Below are positions 31,809 through 43,400 of a stretch of 64,000 nucleotides of DNA, one piece after another. This DNA comes from Frondihabitans sp. Leaf304 (GTDB lineage Bacteria; Actinomycetota; Actinomycetes; Actinomycetales; Microbacteriaceae). The position numbers were made by a program, and so were the translations under genes. The DNA is taken from contig NZ_LMNV01000005.1 of NCBI RefSeq assembly GCF_001423105.1, positions 197,019-261,018 on the forward strand, written 5' to 3'. The stretch's first letter is position 1, and each line of letters starts with the position of its first letter. The notes under the pieces were generated by a model, which did no database searches, had not been told where the DNA came from, and saw only the letters and a program-made list of their open reading frames with translations.

Positions 31809-33656
31809 GTGCACCTCACGAAACACAAGAGACCGCTGTTCTGGCTCGTTCTATCTCTGGTAATCATGTTGGTCTCGTCAATTGGCGCCTCCATCGTGCA
31901 GACCGTCGGTGGAGCGGTCAAGATCCACGACATGAGCTGGGTGACCGGCTCGGGCAAGACCATGAGCGCTCTCCTGCTCGTCCCGGACGGTGCCAGCGCC
32001 GACGACAAGCGCCCCGCCATCGTGCTGGCCCACGGCTGGTGGAACAACAAGCAGATGCAAGACTCCAACTACGTCGAGCTTGCCCGCCGTGGCTACGTCG
32101 TTCTGTCTATCGACATGTACGGCCACGCCTCATCCGACCCGTTGCAAGAGGGCCACGAGATGGACGCGGCCACCGGTATGTACGACGGAGTCAAGGAGAT
32201 CGCCAGCCTGCCGTACGTCGACACGACGCGAATCGGCATCAGCGGACACTCGAACGGAGCCCGCGCGGCCAACTTCGCCATTCCCATCGACGACAAGGCT
32301 GCGACCCCCCTCATCTCGTCGGTCTACCTCGTCGACAACGATCCGATCTACACGGACGAGACGGGTAAGTACGTCAACTACTACGGCGATCGCGACGTCG
32401 GAGTGCAGGCCGACCAGTACGACGAGTTCTTCTTCCGCAGCTACGACGCCAATGGGGTCGCACTCACCGCCCCGCGCGACTACATCGGCACCCCGAACGC
32501 CCAATCGTTCCTCCACTTCGGTGCCGACCCGTCGGGCCAGGCCGCTCGCAAGCCGTACACGACCTATACCCAGTCGGTCGATGGCCGGGATGCCGTCCGC
32601 GAGATCGACAACCCGGCCCAGACTCACCCCTGGGGGCCGTTCTCGAAGCAGGAGGTGACGTCGCTTCTCACGTACTTCGACAAAACCCTCGGGGCACCCA
32701 CCGCCATCGCCCCCGGCTCGCAGATCTGGCAGCTGAAAGAGGGCTTCAACGCTCTCGGCCTCGTCGGATTCGGGATGTTCCTCATCGCCTTCGCCACCTC
32801 CCTCCTCGGCACCAGGGCGTTTGCCGGGTTGCGGGCCGGCCCCGCTCCGGCACTCGTCCCCCGCGAGGGACGGGGGCTGCTGTGGTTCTGGGGCAGCCTC
32901 GTCGTCTCGGCGATCGTGTCGGGCGTCAGCTATTGGATCATCAGTGCGAACACCGCAGTCGGTACCGTCAGCTTCCTGGGTGATCCCCCGATCAACCCGC
33001 AGGGTGCGGTGTGGATCATCGCCCTCTGGGCGGCCCTCAACGGCCTCGTCGCGATCGTCATCATGACGGTGTCGTACCGCGTCGTCGGCAGGCGCACCGG
33101 TGTGAGCCTCCGCGACATCGGCGTGCTGCCCGGCTGGAGGCGATTCTGGCAGGGAATCCTCCTGGGAGCGATCGTGGTCGCCTCCGCGTTCCTGATCGTG
33201 TTCGTGCTGGCGTACTTCTTCACGACCGACTTCCGACTCTGGGTCATCGCGATCCCGACCTTCACGCCGAACAAGCTCGCGATCGCCGGCATTTACCTGC
33301 CGTTCTTCCTCCTGTACTTCCTGGCCAACTCGGTTGCCATCAACTCCTTCAACAGGTTCGCCATCCGCGGACGGGAATGGGGCAACACCGCCGTCCTCGC
33401 GCTCGCTAACGGGATAGCCCCGATCATTCTCGTGATCGCTCAGTACTCGCACTTCTTCATCACAGGCGAGCTGATCTCCGGCTTCGGCGGCATCAACAGC
33501 ATCTGGCTGTTCCCGATCGTCGTGATCCTGCCTGTCGCGGCTGTCGTCACGAGAAAGATCTACCGCGCGACCGGTAATCCGTACATTGGCGGCTTCATCA
33601 TGGCCTGCGTCGTCACGATCGTGTCGGTCTCGAACACCTTGACCTACACGCGTTAA
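31809..33656 (+). CDS. membrane-anchored alpha/beta hydrolase with multi-pass C-terminus
   Basis: Protein of 615 residues. An N-terminal membrane anchor (FWLVLSLVIMLVSSIGASIV) precedes an extracytoplasmic alpha/beta hydrolase domain (about 45-305), with VLAHGWWNNKQ, the nucleophile elbow GISGHSNGA (Ser) and the His near TQTHPWGPFS. The C-terminal half has about seven transmembrane helices. The domain resembles dienelactone-hydrolase/acetyl-esterase proteins, but the fusion to a polytopic domain suggests action on a membrane or cell-envelope substrate. The start is GTG at 31809 after AGGGAAA. A textbook terminator follows. Confidence 0.87.
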   Translation: MHLTKHKRPLFWLVLSLVIMLVSSIGASIVQTVGGAVKIHDMSWVTGSGKTMSALLLVPDGASADDKRPAIVLAHGWWNNKQMQDSNYVELARRGYVVLSIDMYGHASSDPLQEGHEMDAATGMYDGVKEIASLPYVDTTRIGISGHSNGARAANFAIPIDDKAATPLISSVYLVDNDPIYTDETGKYVNYYGDRDVGVQADQYDEFFFRSYDANGVALTAPRDYIGTPNAQSFLHFGADPSGQAARKPYTTYTQSVDGRDAVREIDNPAQTHPWGPFSKQEVTSLLTYFDKTLGAPTAIAPGSQIWQLKEGFNALGLVGFGMFLIAFATSLLGTRAFAGLRAGPAPALVPREGRGLLWFWGSLVVSAIVSGVSYWIISANTAVGTVSFLGDPPINPQGAVWIIALWAALNGLVAIVIMTVSYRVVGRRTGVSLRDIGVLPGWRRFWQGILLGAIVVASAFLIVFVLAYFFTTDFRLWVIAIPTFTPNKLAIAGIYLPFFLLYFLANSVAINSFNRFAIRGREWGNTAVLALANGIAPIILVIAQYSHFFITGELISGFGGINSIWLFPIVVILPVAAVVTRKIYRATGNPYIGGFIMACVVTIVSVSNTLTYTR

Positions 33657-33680
33657 AGCAATTCTGTAGTCGAGCAACCA

Positions 33681-33712
33681 CAGAAAACCCCCGAGAAATC
33701 GGGGGTTTTCTG
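33681..33712 (+). terminator. intrinsic terminator
   Basis: A 14-bp stem: CAGAAAACCCCCGA (33681-33694) with TCGGGGGTTTTCTG (33699-33712), loop GAAA. The built-in A- and T-tracts make it effective in both directions. It ends the gene at 31809. Confidence 0.9.
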
Positions 33713-33803
33713 CTTCGAGCTCGACTGACCGTCCTGTCGCGCGCGTTTGAGCAAGTCCCGGGCTGGCGACTTCGACGACTCGAAGAAGCGACCGCCCGCC
33801 AGA

Positions 33804-35744
33804 TCACGCAATCATGAATTCGCCCGGCTCGAGGGCGCGACCGACGATCCGGACGTCGCCGATCGACCCGACGAACACCTGGTCGAGTACGCCGCCGTAG
33901 CGGTACCCGCCGAGCAGCCACGGCTTGCCGATGGTGCTCAGCCCACGGTTGCGCGTCGACGGGTTTCTCACCACCGGGCATCCGTCGACGTACATCACCG
34001 TGTGTGATCGGTCGTTGACCACGGCGACGTGCCACCACTTTCCTAGCGGGAGCTCGTGCCCCCAGTTCGTCAGCGAGCCGTCCTGGCTTGCCGGATAGAC
34101 GCACCACTGCAGCTCGCGGTCGCCGGAGAGGCTCAGCGTCACCGCGGGCTCGTCGGGGTCGCCGCCCGCACCCCGGGCCTTGCCGGCCTGGCCCGCACTC
34201 GAGAACTGCGAGAGCAGGGCGCTGAAGCCGTTTGCGCTGGGGTCGAATGTCGTCGGCAGGAAGAAGAACGCCTCGACGGTGTACCCGCCGGTGAAGCGCT
34301 GTGTGTTGATCGGCGCGGCGTTCACCGTCCGCAGATGCTGGCCAGCGGGCTTACCGCCCTGCAGCGCGAGGCTTCCCGCACCCGGCTGGTCGGGGTGGTG
34401 GTCGGTCGACCAGCGCAGCGCCCCCGCGACGGCGCCGGCCCGCGGGGCCACTTCGAGGTGGTTCCCGTGGCCGCTCTGGTCGCGCACTCGCGTCGACGAA
34501 GCGAGCGCGGCGCCATCCGAGTGGCCCTCGAAGCGCCAGTACGCGAGGGTTCCCGGCACGAGCATTCGGGCCGCCGGGCGAGAGGGGCGTGGTGCGATCG
34601 GCGCGAAGCCGGCGAACCGGGCGTCGAAGTCCACCTCCATGGTGAAGCGGTCGACGTCTCCGCTGAGCGTGAGCTCCTGCGCCGCGAGCTCATTGGAGGC
34701 GCCGAGGCCGCCGCCGAGCAAGAAGGGAGACAGGGTCTCGACGTCGATCACGTTCCTTTCGAGATCGACGTGATAGAGCCGGATCATTGCCGCCCCGCCG
34801 TAGTAGCGGTTCTGATAGTTGGTCAGGTGCAGGGCGACGTCGTGGCCGGCGGCGTTCTGCTTCGTGGTGCGCCCCGGCCCCCAGTAATGGCCGTTGAGGG
34901 TGAGGAACACCTGGTCGTGGTCGGCGATGAAGTCATCCCAGAGCTGCTGCCCGTAGGCGTCGAACGCGGCGCCTCCGTTCGGATCCGAGTCGACGAGCGT
35001 GTGCGTGGTGAGGATCACCGGCGAATGCGGTCGTGCCGCCAAGACCGAGCTGGCCCAGGCGAGGCCGCTCGCGCTCGTCCGCCAGTCGAGGGCGAGGACG
35101 ATCCATTCGCGACCGGCCGCGGTGAAGCGATGCGCACTGTTGTAGCCGTCGGGGCTCGACCCGATCCAGCCCGGCGCTCGCCGGAATCGCTTCGGGCCGA
35201 ACACGTCGAGGTAGGGCGTCGGGCCGCGCTGGTCGGTGGTCGAGGAGTCGATGTCGTGGTTGCCGGCGAGCACGCTGTAGGGCGCGTGCGCTCGGTCGAG
35301 CACGTCGAAGACCGCCCCGGCCGCCGTCATCTCGGACGCCGCACCGTTCTGGGTCAGGTCGCCGAGGTGCACGAGAAAGACGGTGTTGTGACGGGCCTGC
35401 TCGCGAACGACGTACTCGAGCGAGGCGCGCATCGGCGCCTCGTCGACCGCCGCCCCGTCGAACATGTACTGGGTGTCGGGCATCACCGCGACGGTGAAAC
35501 GCGGGGAGGTGGTGTCCGGCTTCCAGCGCCCCGACTTTCCTCGCGCGGCCGTCTGAGTGGAAGTGGCTGTGGCGGTTAGCGGGACGGCTGCGCCGGCGGT
35601 CGAGGGGAGGGGTGCGGCGACAGCGGGCGCGCTCTGCAGGGCGCTAGCTCCGGCGAGGCCGGCAGCACCGACCAGGCCGGAACCGACGAGGAAGCCGCGG
35701 CGGGAGAGGGGCGTGTGCTCGGGATCACGGGGCGAGTTCTTCAC
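33804..35744 (-). CDS. Tat-exported metallophosphoesterase with LamG-like domain
   Basis: Secreted protein of 646 residues. The Tat signal is LSRRGFLVGSGLVGAAGLAG, with cleavage near AVAAP. The calcineurin-like phosphoesterase domain (about 80-370) has its metal motifs in order: MPDTQ, HLGDLTQNG, AGNHDID, THTLVD and LNGHYWG. A concanavalin/LamG-like domain (about 410-640) follows, with GTLAYWRFEG and WWHVAVVNDRSHTVMYVDG. The GTG at 35744 is chosen because it places the twin-Arg motif about 16 residues in. It probably acts on extracellular phosphoesters. Confidence 0.9.
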   Translation of the reverse strand: MKNSPRDPEHTPLSRRGFLVGSGLVGAAGLAGASALQSAPAVAAPLPSTAGAAVPLTATATSTQTAARGKSGRWKPDTTSPRFTVAVMPDTQYMFDGAAVDEAPMRASLEYVVREQARHNTVFLVHLGDLTQNGAASEMTAAGAVFDVLDRAHAPYSVLAGNHDIDSSTTDQRGPTPYLDVFGPKRFRRAPGWIGSSPDGYNSAHRFTAAGREWIVLALDWRTSASGLAWASSVLAARPHSPVILTTHTLVDSDPNGGAAFDAYGQQLWDDFIADHDQVFLTLNGHYWGPGRTTKQNAAGHDVALHLTNYQNRYYGGAAMIRLYHVDLERNVIDVETLSPFLLGGGLGASNELAAQELTLSGDVDRFTMEVDFDARFAGFAPIAPRPSRPAARMLVPGTLAYWRFEGHSDGAALASSTRVRDQSGHGNHLEVAPRAGAVAGALRWSTDHHPDQPGAGSLALQGGKPAGQHLRTVNAAPINTQRFTGGYTVEAFFFLPTTFDPSANGFSALLSQFSSAGQAGKARGAGGDPDEPAVTLSLSGDRELQWCVYPASQDGSLTNWGHELPLGKWWHVAVVNDRSHTVMYVDGCPVVRNPSTRNRGLSTIGKPWLLGGYRYGGVLDQVFVGSIGDVRIVGRALEPGEFMIA

Positions 35745-35866
35745 AGCGCCGCACGATAGTGACCGGCGCGGAACGATATGCGACCGCGTGGTGAACACGA
35801 GTCGTCCCGTCCGTCGCGGGAGGGCGACAGCCTCGAGCCGGATGGCGGGATGCGGCTACCGGTCGC

Positions 35867-37063
35867 TCACGTGCCGCGAAGCCGCGTAATGCGCTCGCGA
35901 ATCCGCGTGTCGAGGTCGTCGAACTCGTCGAGGATGTCCATCGCAGCGTAGGCGCGACCACGGATTCGTTCGGTCACGGCCTGGACAACGTCGTGCTCCT
36001 TGAGCGTCTCGACTGCGCGGTAGACGTTTCTCTCCGGAACACCTGTCGCCTGGGCGAGCTGCTCGACGGTGAAGACCGGTAGGGCGAGGAGCGCAGGCAG
36101 GATCGTATTTATTGCACTGTCCGCGCGGGGCGAGACTCGCGCGCGCCAGGCTTCCTCGTACGCGGCGAAGGCGCGGGCGGTGCCCCGAGCCTCTCGGGCG
36201 GCGGTTTCGACGCTGAGGGCGAGGTCCGAGATGATCGGCAGGGCGTCGCCCGAGCGGTACGCCGTGAGCAGCGCGAAGTAGTGCGCGGTGTCGGCGGCGA
36301 GAGCGCTGGCAACCGGGAGGACTGTGTGGGGGGTTACACCACGCCGGCGGAGGATCGCACCGATCAGGGCTCGGCCGATGCGGCCGTTGCCGTCAGTGAA
36401 GGGATGGATGCTCTCGAACTGTGCGTGCGCCAATGCGGCCTGCGTAATCGGCTCGATATCGTTCCGGTTCGAGAACACGATGAGGTCGTCGAGCAAGCCG
36501 GGGACGGCCTCCGGCGGTGGCGGGACATAAAGCGCATTCCGTGGGGAGTACTGAGAGCCGCCGATCCAGTTCTGCACGTCGCGCACCTGACCGGCGTAGC
36601 GCCCCTCGGAGGCACCGGCGTCATGGTGCATGAGCGCCTGGTGTGCGGCCAGGATTTCGTCGAGCGAGATCGTCTCGGTGGAGGCTTGGATGAGTGCCGT
36701 GATCGATTCGCCAGCTGCGACCATCGACGTTGCCGAGGTGTTCTCCTTGATGCCGCCGATCGCCCGTGCGAACGCGACGGGTGTCGCTTCGACGTGCTCG
36801 ATTCGGCTGGAGGCGACGGATTCCATGCGGATCAGGAATCCGGCCAAGGGGCTGAGCAGGCCGTCGGCGACCCGTTCGAGGTCGCGTGCTTCCCACCGCG
36901 CCCTGGCGAGGTCGCGCCCTGATGCGCTCGGCGGCGTGAGGTCGGCGATCTCGGGCGGCAAAGACACCGTGACTGAGCTGAGCGTGCGGTCATCGCGTGG
37001 ACCGCGTCGGCCAGTACTCGTCCATGGCACTGTGTGGGCTGTGTGCTTTGGCCACGCGGACAT
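35867..37063 (-). CDS. Fic family protein (AMPylase)
   Basis: Protein of 398 residues. The complete Fic active-site motif HPFTDGNGRIGR (220-231) supports transfer of AMP from ATP to a protein hydroxyl. An N-terminal inhibitory-helix motif of the S/TxxxE type is present as SSRIEH (85-90), the class II arrangement, but with His where Gly/Asn is usual. A C-terminal winged HTH (LAQATGVPERNVYRAVETL) may bind DNA and autoregulate. The promoter region carries a dyad and two copies of GTGTCAATAAC. Confidence 0.9.
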   Translation of the reverse strand: MSAWPKHTAHTVPWTSTGRRGPRDDRTLSSVTVSLPPEIADLTPPSASGRDLARARWEARDLERVADGLLSPLAGFLIRMESVASSRIEHVEATPVAFARAIGGIKENTSATSMVAAGESITALIQASTETISLDEILAAHQALMHHDAGASEGRYAGQVRDVQNWIGGSQYSPRNALYVPPPPEAVPGLLDDLIVFSNRNDIEPITQAALAHAQFESIHPFTDGNGRIGRALIGAILRRRGVTPHTVLPVASALAADTAHYFALLTAYRSGDALPIISDLALSVETAAREARGTARAFAAYEEAWRARVSPRADSAINTILPALLALPVFTVEQLAQATGVPERNVYRAVETLKEHDVVQAVTERIRGRAYAAMDILDEFDDLDTRIRERITRLRGT

Positions 37064-37075
37064 TCCAACTCCTTC

Positions 37076-37127
37076 GTGTCAATAACTTTGCCAATAATGT
37101 CACTTATTCGCGATAAGTGTCAATAAC
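37076..37127 (-). promoter_or_regulatory. promoter and operator of the fic gene
   Basis: On the minus strand TTGACA (37118-37123) and CATTAT (37094-37099) have an 18-base spacer. The spacer and flanks contain the dyad CACTTAT (37101-37107) with ATAAGTG (37113-37119), and direct repeats GTGTCAATAAC at 37076-37086 and 37117-37127. This suggests regulated expression, perhaps by the HTH of Fic itself. Confidence 0.6.
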
Positions 37128-37473
37128 GTATAAGTTGCCGCCACTTTCTTCTCGGCTCAACTCTCGACGGTCGGTCGATGGCAGCGAGACGGCAGCGATG
37201 CAAGGATCCGCGGCACGTCTCACGGACTGACCCTCCGGGCGGAGTCGGCCTGCGTCGGCTGAACTGCGCTGGCGACGCTTCTGAGTTTTACTTGATTTTC
37301 GGTGACGAGTCCCCCACTATGGGGACACGCGCAGTGCTTACCCGAGCACCGCGCGTGAGATCACAACCCGAATTCCGCGATACCCGATCGCGCCGTCCAC
37401 CATGCTTACCCGGCAGCTCTCTTTGGTGTGCGCTCGCCCGGCTATGGCGCTCAGCTGAAGGCTCCCGAAAGCC
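37128..37473. other. upstream region of the giant pectinesterase gene
   Basis: A 346-base non-coding region. It contains a short hairpin GTCCCC-CACTAT-GGGGAC (37309-37326) and an inverted repeat CGCGA (37376-37380) with TCGCG (37388-37392) that resembles a LacI-type operator core. No gene is seen. The promoter of the secreted pectinesterase should lie here. Confidence 0.45.
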
Positions 37474-40400
37474 ATGCCCGCACCCTTTTCTGCGCCCGAT
37501 TTCTCTGCGCCCGCTTCCACTGCACCGTCGACTTCGCCCGAGTCGTCTTTGCGACCCCGCCCGCGTGCTCGCACGAGAAAACGCCTTCACGTCGCCGGTG
37601 CGGCGCTCGGCATCGCCGCCTTGGCCGCCTCGGCGCTCCCGCTGCAGAGCGCCTTCGGTGCGACCGACACGACCGCCCCCTCGGCGCCGAGCAGCCTGGC
37701 GACCTCCTACTTCGGTGGCGTCGGAGCCGTCGTGACCTGGGGCAAGGTCTCGGCCTCCGACCTCGCCACCTACCGCGTCTACCGGTCGACGTCGACGAGT
37801 GTGACCACTTCGTCGACGCTCGTGGCCTCGACCACGGCCGTCAAGGTGACCGACCCGGCGGCGACCGGCGGCACCTCGTACTTCTACGCCGTCGCGGCGG
37901 TCGACAAGACCGGCAACGTCTCGAAGCTCTCGAGCGTGAAGAGCATCGTCGCCAAAGACACGACCAAGCCCGATGCGCCCGCGAGCGTGAAGTCCTCCGT
38001 CTCGGCTGGTGGCGTCTCCCTCGACTGGGCCGACAACGACGAGCCCGACCTCAAGGGCTATTCGGTGTCACGTGCCGCATCGTCGAGCGGCACCTACACG
38101 CTGCTCACTTCGAGCCCGCTGTCGACGTCGCAGTTCACCGACTCCCAGGCTCCCTCGGGCACGAAGTCGTATTACCGGATCACCGCCGTCGACCTCACCG
38201 GGAACGTGTCGAGTGCGACGAGCGCGACGGCCACCCGCCCGGCGGGTGCGCCGGTCGCGCCGGCATCGCCGACGGGCTTCTCGGTGAAGCTCGGCTCGGG
38301 CAACGTGCCCGCCCTGTCGTGGACCGCCTCGACCGGTGCGACCGGCTATGTGCTGTCGCGGGGAACGAGTGCCGGCGGATCCTTCTCTCGGATCAACGCG
38401 GCGTCGCCCACCGCCACGAGCTTCTCGGATGCCGGCGCCCCGGCCGGCGCCACCTCGTACTACACGCTGACCGCGACCAACGCCGTCGGCTCGAGCTCCG
38501 TCGTCACCGCGAGCATCGTCGTTCCCGGCGACACGACGCCCCCGAAGGCGCCGTCGAGCCCCAAGGTCGTCGTGCTCGCCACGGGCGGAGTGACCGTCAC
38601 CTGGAAGGCCAACACCGAGGCCGACCTGGCCGGCTACCTCGTCACCAAGCGCAACGGCGACGAGGTCTACGTGCCGTACCTGCCGACCGGTAGCGCCAAG
38701 GCCCTGGTCGCGACGACCTTCACCGACGTCTCGGTGACGGAGGGGGAGACCGACTACTACCGGATCCGCGCGGTCGACACCTCGGGCAACACCTCCTCGT
38801 ATCTCGCTGTGACGGCCAACAACCCGAACGTGGCTCCCGGAGCGCCGTCGTCGTTCAAGGTGACCCAGGACGCCACGGCCGGTCTCGACCTCGCCTGGAC
38901 TGCGCCGAAGGACCTCGACGTCGCCGGCTACTCGGTCTCGCGCAGCACCGCCTCGTCGGGCACCTACGTGCTCCTCTCCACCGTCTCGACCGCCGACGCG
39001 GGCGTCTCGCCGCGCTTCGTCGACTCGAGCGCCCCCAAGGGCGTGACCGTCTACTACCGGATCACCGCGCGCGACACGGTCGGCAACGTCTCGAAGGCGA
39101 GCAGCACCGTCTCGGGCACCTCACTCACCACCCCCATCCCGATCCCGCTCGTGCAGACGGTCCTGACCGTCGGCCCCCAGGGGCTCTTTCCGACCATCAC
39201 GGCGGCGCTTGACTCCATCCCGAAATCATCGCTGGCGAACTACCGCGTCGACATCGCGCCCGGCACCTACGACGAGTCGTTCGAGATCGCGCAGTCGAAC
39301 GTGACCCTGCACGGACTGGGCGCCAAGCCCGGTGACGTCGTCATCCGTTCGGCCCGCGCCTCCGGCAGCTCCGACCCCGACGAGCCCGAGTCGACCCTCG
39401 GCACCGCGGGCAGCGCCGTCGTCTTCGTGACCGGCTCCAACATCACCCTCGACCACCTCACCGTCGCGAACACCTTCGACGAGGCCGCGAACCCGCAGAT
39501 CACCAGCGCGCAGGCCGTCGCCCTCCGCGTCGAGGGTGACCGGTTCGTCGCCGACACCGTTCGTCTGCTCGGCAACCAGGACACCCTTCTGGCCGACACC
39601 CCGAAGCCGACCACAAGGATCCGCCAGTACTACGTCGACAGCTACCTCGAGGGCGACGTCGACTACCTCTTCGGTGCCGGTACCGCTGTCTTCCAGCGCG
39701 ACACCTTCAAGTCGCTCGACCGCGGCAAGGCGAACAACGGCTACTTGACCGCTGCCAGCACCGACAAGGGCAGCAAGTACGGCTTCTTGATCACCGACAG
39801 CAAGGTCGTCAGCAACGCCGCCGCCGGCACCATCAACCTCGGCCGCCCGTGGCACCCGAGCGCCGACCCCTCGGCCCTCGCCTCCGTCGTGGTGATGAAC
39901 ACCTGGCTGCCCGCCGCCGTCGACACCGCCGCCCCCTGGGACGACATGGCGTCGACCAACTCCGCTGGCGTCAAGGTCAACTTCACGTGGCAGAGCGCCC
40001 GCTTCGCCGAGTTCGGCAACACCGGCCCCGGCGCCACCGTCAACGCGAACCGCCCGCAGCTCACCGCCAAAGACGCGGCCAACGCCACCCCGGAGAAGTA
40101 CCTCGCCGGCAAAGACGGCTGGAACCCCGTCACCGCGGCGCCCACGGCCGTCCCGACCACCCCGACCGACCTCGTCGCCGCCCCCGATTCGCGGGTAGTC
40201 CACCTCACCTGGAGCGACGACACCTCGGCCGCAGTCACCGGATGGAACGTGCTGCGCGCCGACGAAACCGGTGCCTTCTCGAAGATCGCCTCGGTCGACT
40301 CCCCGACCTTCAGCGACACGACGGTCGTCAACGGCGCCACCTACCGCTACGTCGTCGTGGCTACCTCGCGCACCGGCGTCTCGTCGCTGCCGTCCGCGGC

Positions 40401-43400
40401 GGTGACCGCGGTCGTCGCCGCCGCGCCCCTCGTGACCGACATCACCGTCGATCCCGCGGGCACCTCGGACGGGGCCACGCACTTCACCACTCTTGCCGAC
40501 GCACTCGCCGCAGCCCCGGCGGGAACAGCGACCGACCCGACCGTCATCTCGCTCGCCGCGGGCCGCTACGCCGAGTACGACACGATCCAGAAGCCGTACA
40601 CGATCGTGGTCGGCGCAACGGGTCGCGCCTCCGACGTCGTCATCACGGGCAACCGCGCCGCGGGCACCCCGACCGGTACCTCGACGAACGGCGTCGCCGA
40701 CACCTACGGCACCTCGGGCAGCGCCACCCTCGTGATCACCGGCAACAACGTGCAGCTCCGCAGCCTCACGGTCGAGAACTCCTACGTCGAGGGCACCTAT
40801 GCGAACGGCCAGGCCGTCGCGCTCCGCACCACCGGCGACCGCCTCACTTACGACAACGTGCGTCTGCTCGGCAACCAAGACACCTGGTACGCCAATAGCC
40901 CGTCGTCGGCCACCCCGGCCCGCTCGTACTTCCACGGCGGCTACGTCGAGGGTGACGTCGACTTCATCTTCGGCCGCGGCACCGTCGTCATCGACGACTC
41001 CACGCTGAAGGCGCTCGACCACGGCACCTCGCCGAACGGGGCGGTCACCGCGGCCAGCACCGACCTGTCGCAGAAGTTCGGGATCCTGATCACGGGCAGC
41101 CGCATCATCGGCAGCGCCCCCGACGGCTCTCAGAACCTCGGTCGCCCGTGGCAGCCCGGCAAGGCCCAGGCCGACGGCACCTCCGTCGCCGACACCAACG
41201 CCGTGGCACAGGTCGTCGTGCGCGACACCTGGCTCGGACCGGTCGTGAGCTCCACCCAGACCTGGACCAACATGGTCAACAGCGGCATCACCACGCAGTG
41301 GCAGAGCGCGCGATTCGGCGAGTACGCCAACTCGGGCCCAGGATCCGGCGTTTCCGCCACCAGGCCCCAGCTCTCTGACGCGCAGGCGTCCGGCTACACC
41401 TCCGCCACCTATCTCGCCGGCTCCGACGGCTGGAACCCGGTCGTCGACCCCGCCGCCGACATCGCTCCGGCGAGCGTCACCGGTCTCGTTGCGACCCCCG
41501 CCGAGAAGCAGGTCGGCCTGTCGTGGAACGACTCGGTCGAGGCCGACGTCACCGCGTACCGGGTCTACCGCTCGGCCGGCTCCGACGATGTCGAGGTCGA
41601 TGCAGCCCACCTGGTCGCCGAGGTCGCCAAGCCGACCTTCGTCGATAAGGGACTGACCAACGGCACCGACTACCACTACCTCGTCGTGGCCGTCGATCGC
41701 GCCGGCCTCGTGTCGGACGGGGCGAAAGCCTCGGCCACCCCCGCCGTCACGCCTCTCGTCGCCGACCTCACGGTCGCCGCCGACGGGTCGGGCGACTACA
41801 CGACCCTGCAGCAGGCGCTGACCGCGATCACTGCGGGAACGGCGACCAAGCCGAAGGTGATCCTGGTCGAGCCGGGCACCTACCGCGGCGTCGTCTCGTC
41901 GGCCAAGGCCAACGTGATCATCGCCGGCACCACCGGAAACGCCCGCGACGTCGTGCTGACCTTCGACAACGCCAACGGCACGGCAAGTTCCTCCTCCACC
42001 TGCCCCGCCGTCACGGCTGCGACCTGCGGCACCGCGGGCAGCGCCACGGTCACCCTCAGCGGTGCCGGTGTGCAGGTGCGCGATCTCACCATCCGCAACT
42101 CGTTCGACAGCGCCTCGCACCCCGAGATCGGCAACTTCAACACGCAGGCCGTCGCCCTCCGCGCCACCGGCGACCGCCAGGTGTACAGCAACGTGCGACT
42201 CCTGGGCGTGCAGGACACCCTGAACGCCGACGCCAACGGCAACATCTCGGCCGACGGCTCGGGCTACCCGCGCCAGTACTACGTCAACAGCTTCATCGAG
42301 GGCAACGTCGACTTCATCTTCGGTCGCGCGACGGCGGTCTTCGACCGGACGACGATCCACGCCACCGCCCACAACGGCGGCACCATCTTCGCGCCGAGCA
42401 CCGCGAGCAAGTCGCACGGCTACCTCGTTGTCGAAAGTCGCATCGCGAGCGACAACGACGGCTCGTTCGCCCTCGGCCGCCCGTGGCGCTCCTGGAGCGA
42501 CGGGGTCTACGCCGACAACTCGCGCGGCGAGACGACGATCAAGAACACCTGGATGTCGGCCGGCATCTCGACCGCGCAGCCCTGGGTCGACTTCGCGCCG
42601 AACGTCTGGACCGACGGCCGCTTCGCCGAATCGGGCACGACCGGACCGGGCGCGACCACGAACGCGAACCGGCCCCAGCTGACCGTCGCCCAGGCGGCGC
42701 AGGCCACGCCCGCGATCTACCTGGCCGGCACCGACGGCTGGAACCCCGTCGTCGACCCCGCCACCGCTGCCGCGCCGTCCGCCCCCGTCGGCGTCACGGC
42801 CGGTGCCGGGAGCTCGCAGGCCGTGCTCGCCTGGCAGGAGAGCACCGAGGCCGACGTCGTCGGCTACCGGGTCTACCGCGAGGGTGACCTCGTCGGCACC
42901 ACGACCACGGCCGGTTACACGGCCACCGGCCTGACGAACGGGCAGTCGTACGACTTCCGGGTCTCGGCCATCGACTCGGCGGGCAACGAATCCGCCCTCT
43001 CCACCGTGGCGACCGTGACCCCGAGCCTCCGTATCGACGCCACCGTCGAGGCCGGCACCCGGTATCCGACGCTCCAGTCCGCGGTCGACGCGGCGACCGG
43101 CACCGCCCCCTGGGTGATCAAGGTCCAGCCCGGCACCTACACCGGCACGACCACGATCGCGCGCTCGAACGTCACGATCATCGGCGCTGGCGCAGGATCC
43201 TCGGACGTCACGCTGACGAACTCGACCGCGACGCCGACCGTCGGTATCACCGGATCGAACGTCACCGTCTCGAACGTCGGCATCGCGAACACCTCCGGCG
43301 TCAGCAACGGCCCGGCGGTCTCCATGACCGGCGACAAGGTGCTGCTCACCGGCGTCGCTCTCAGTGCCACCGACCGGGCCGTGTGGGCCGACGTTCCGAC

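Noticed and set aside
32130-33677. A 515-codon minus-strand frame opposite the membrane hydrolase
   Set aside because: Same pattern of Asp/Arg/Val-rich shadow; the plus-strand gene has clear motifs and helices.
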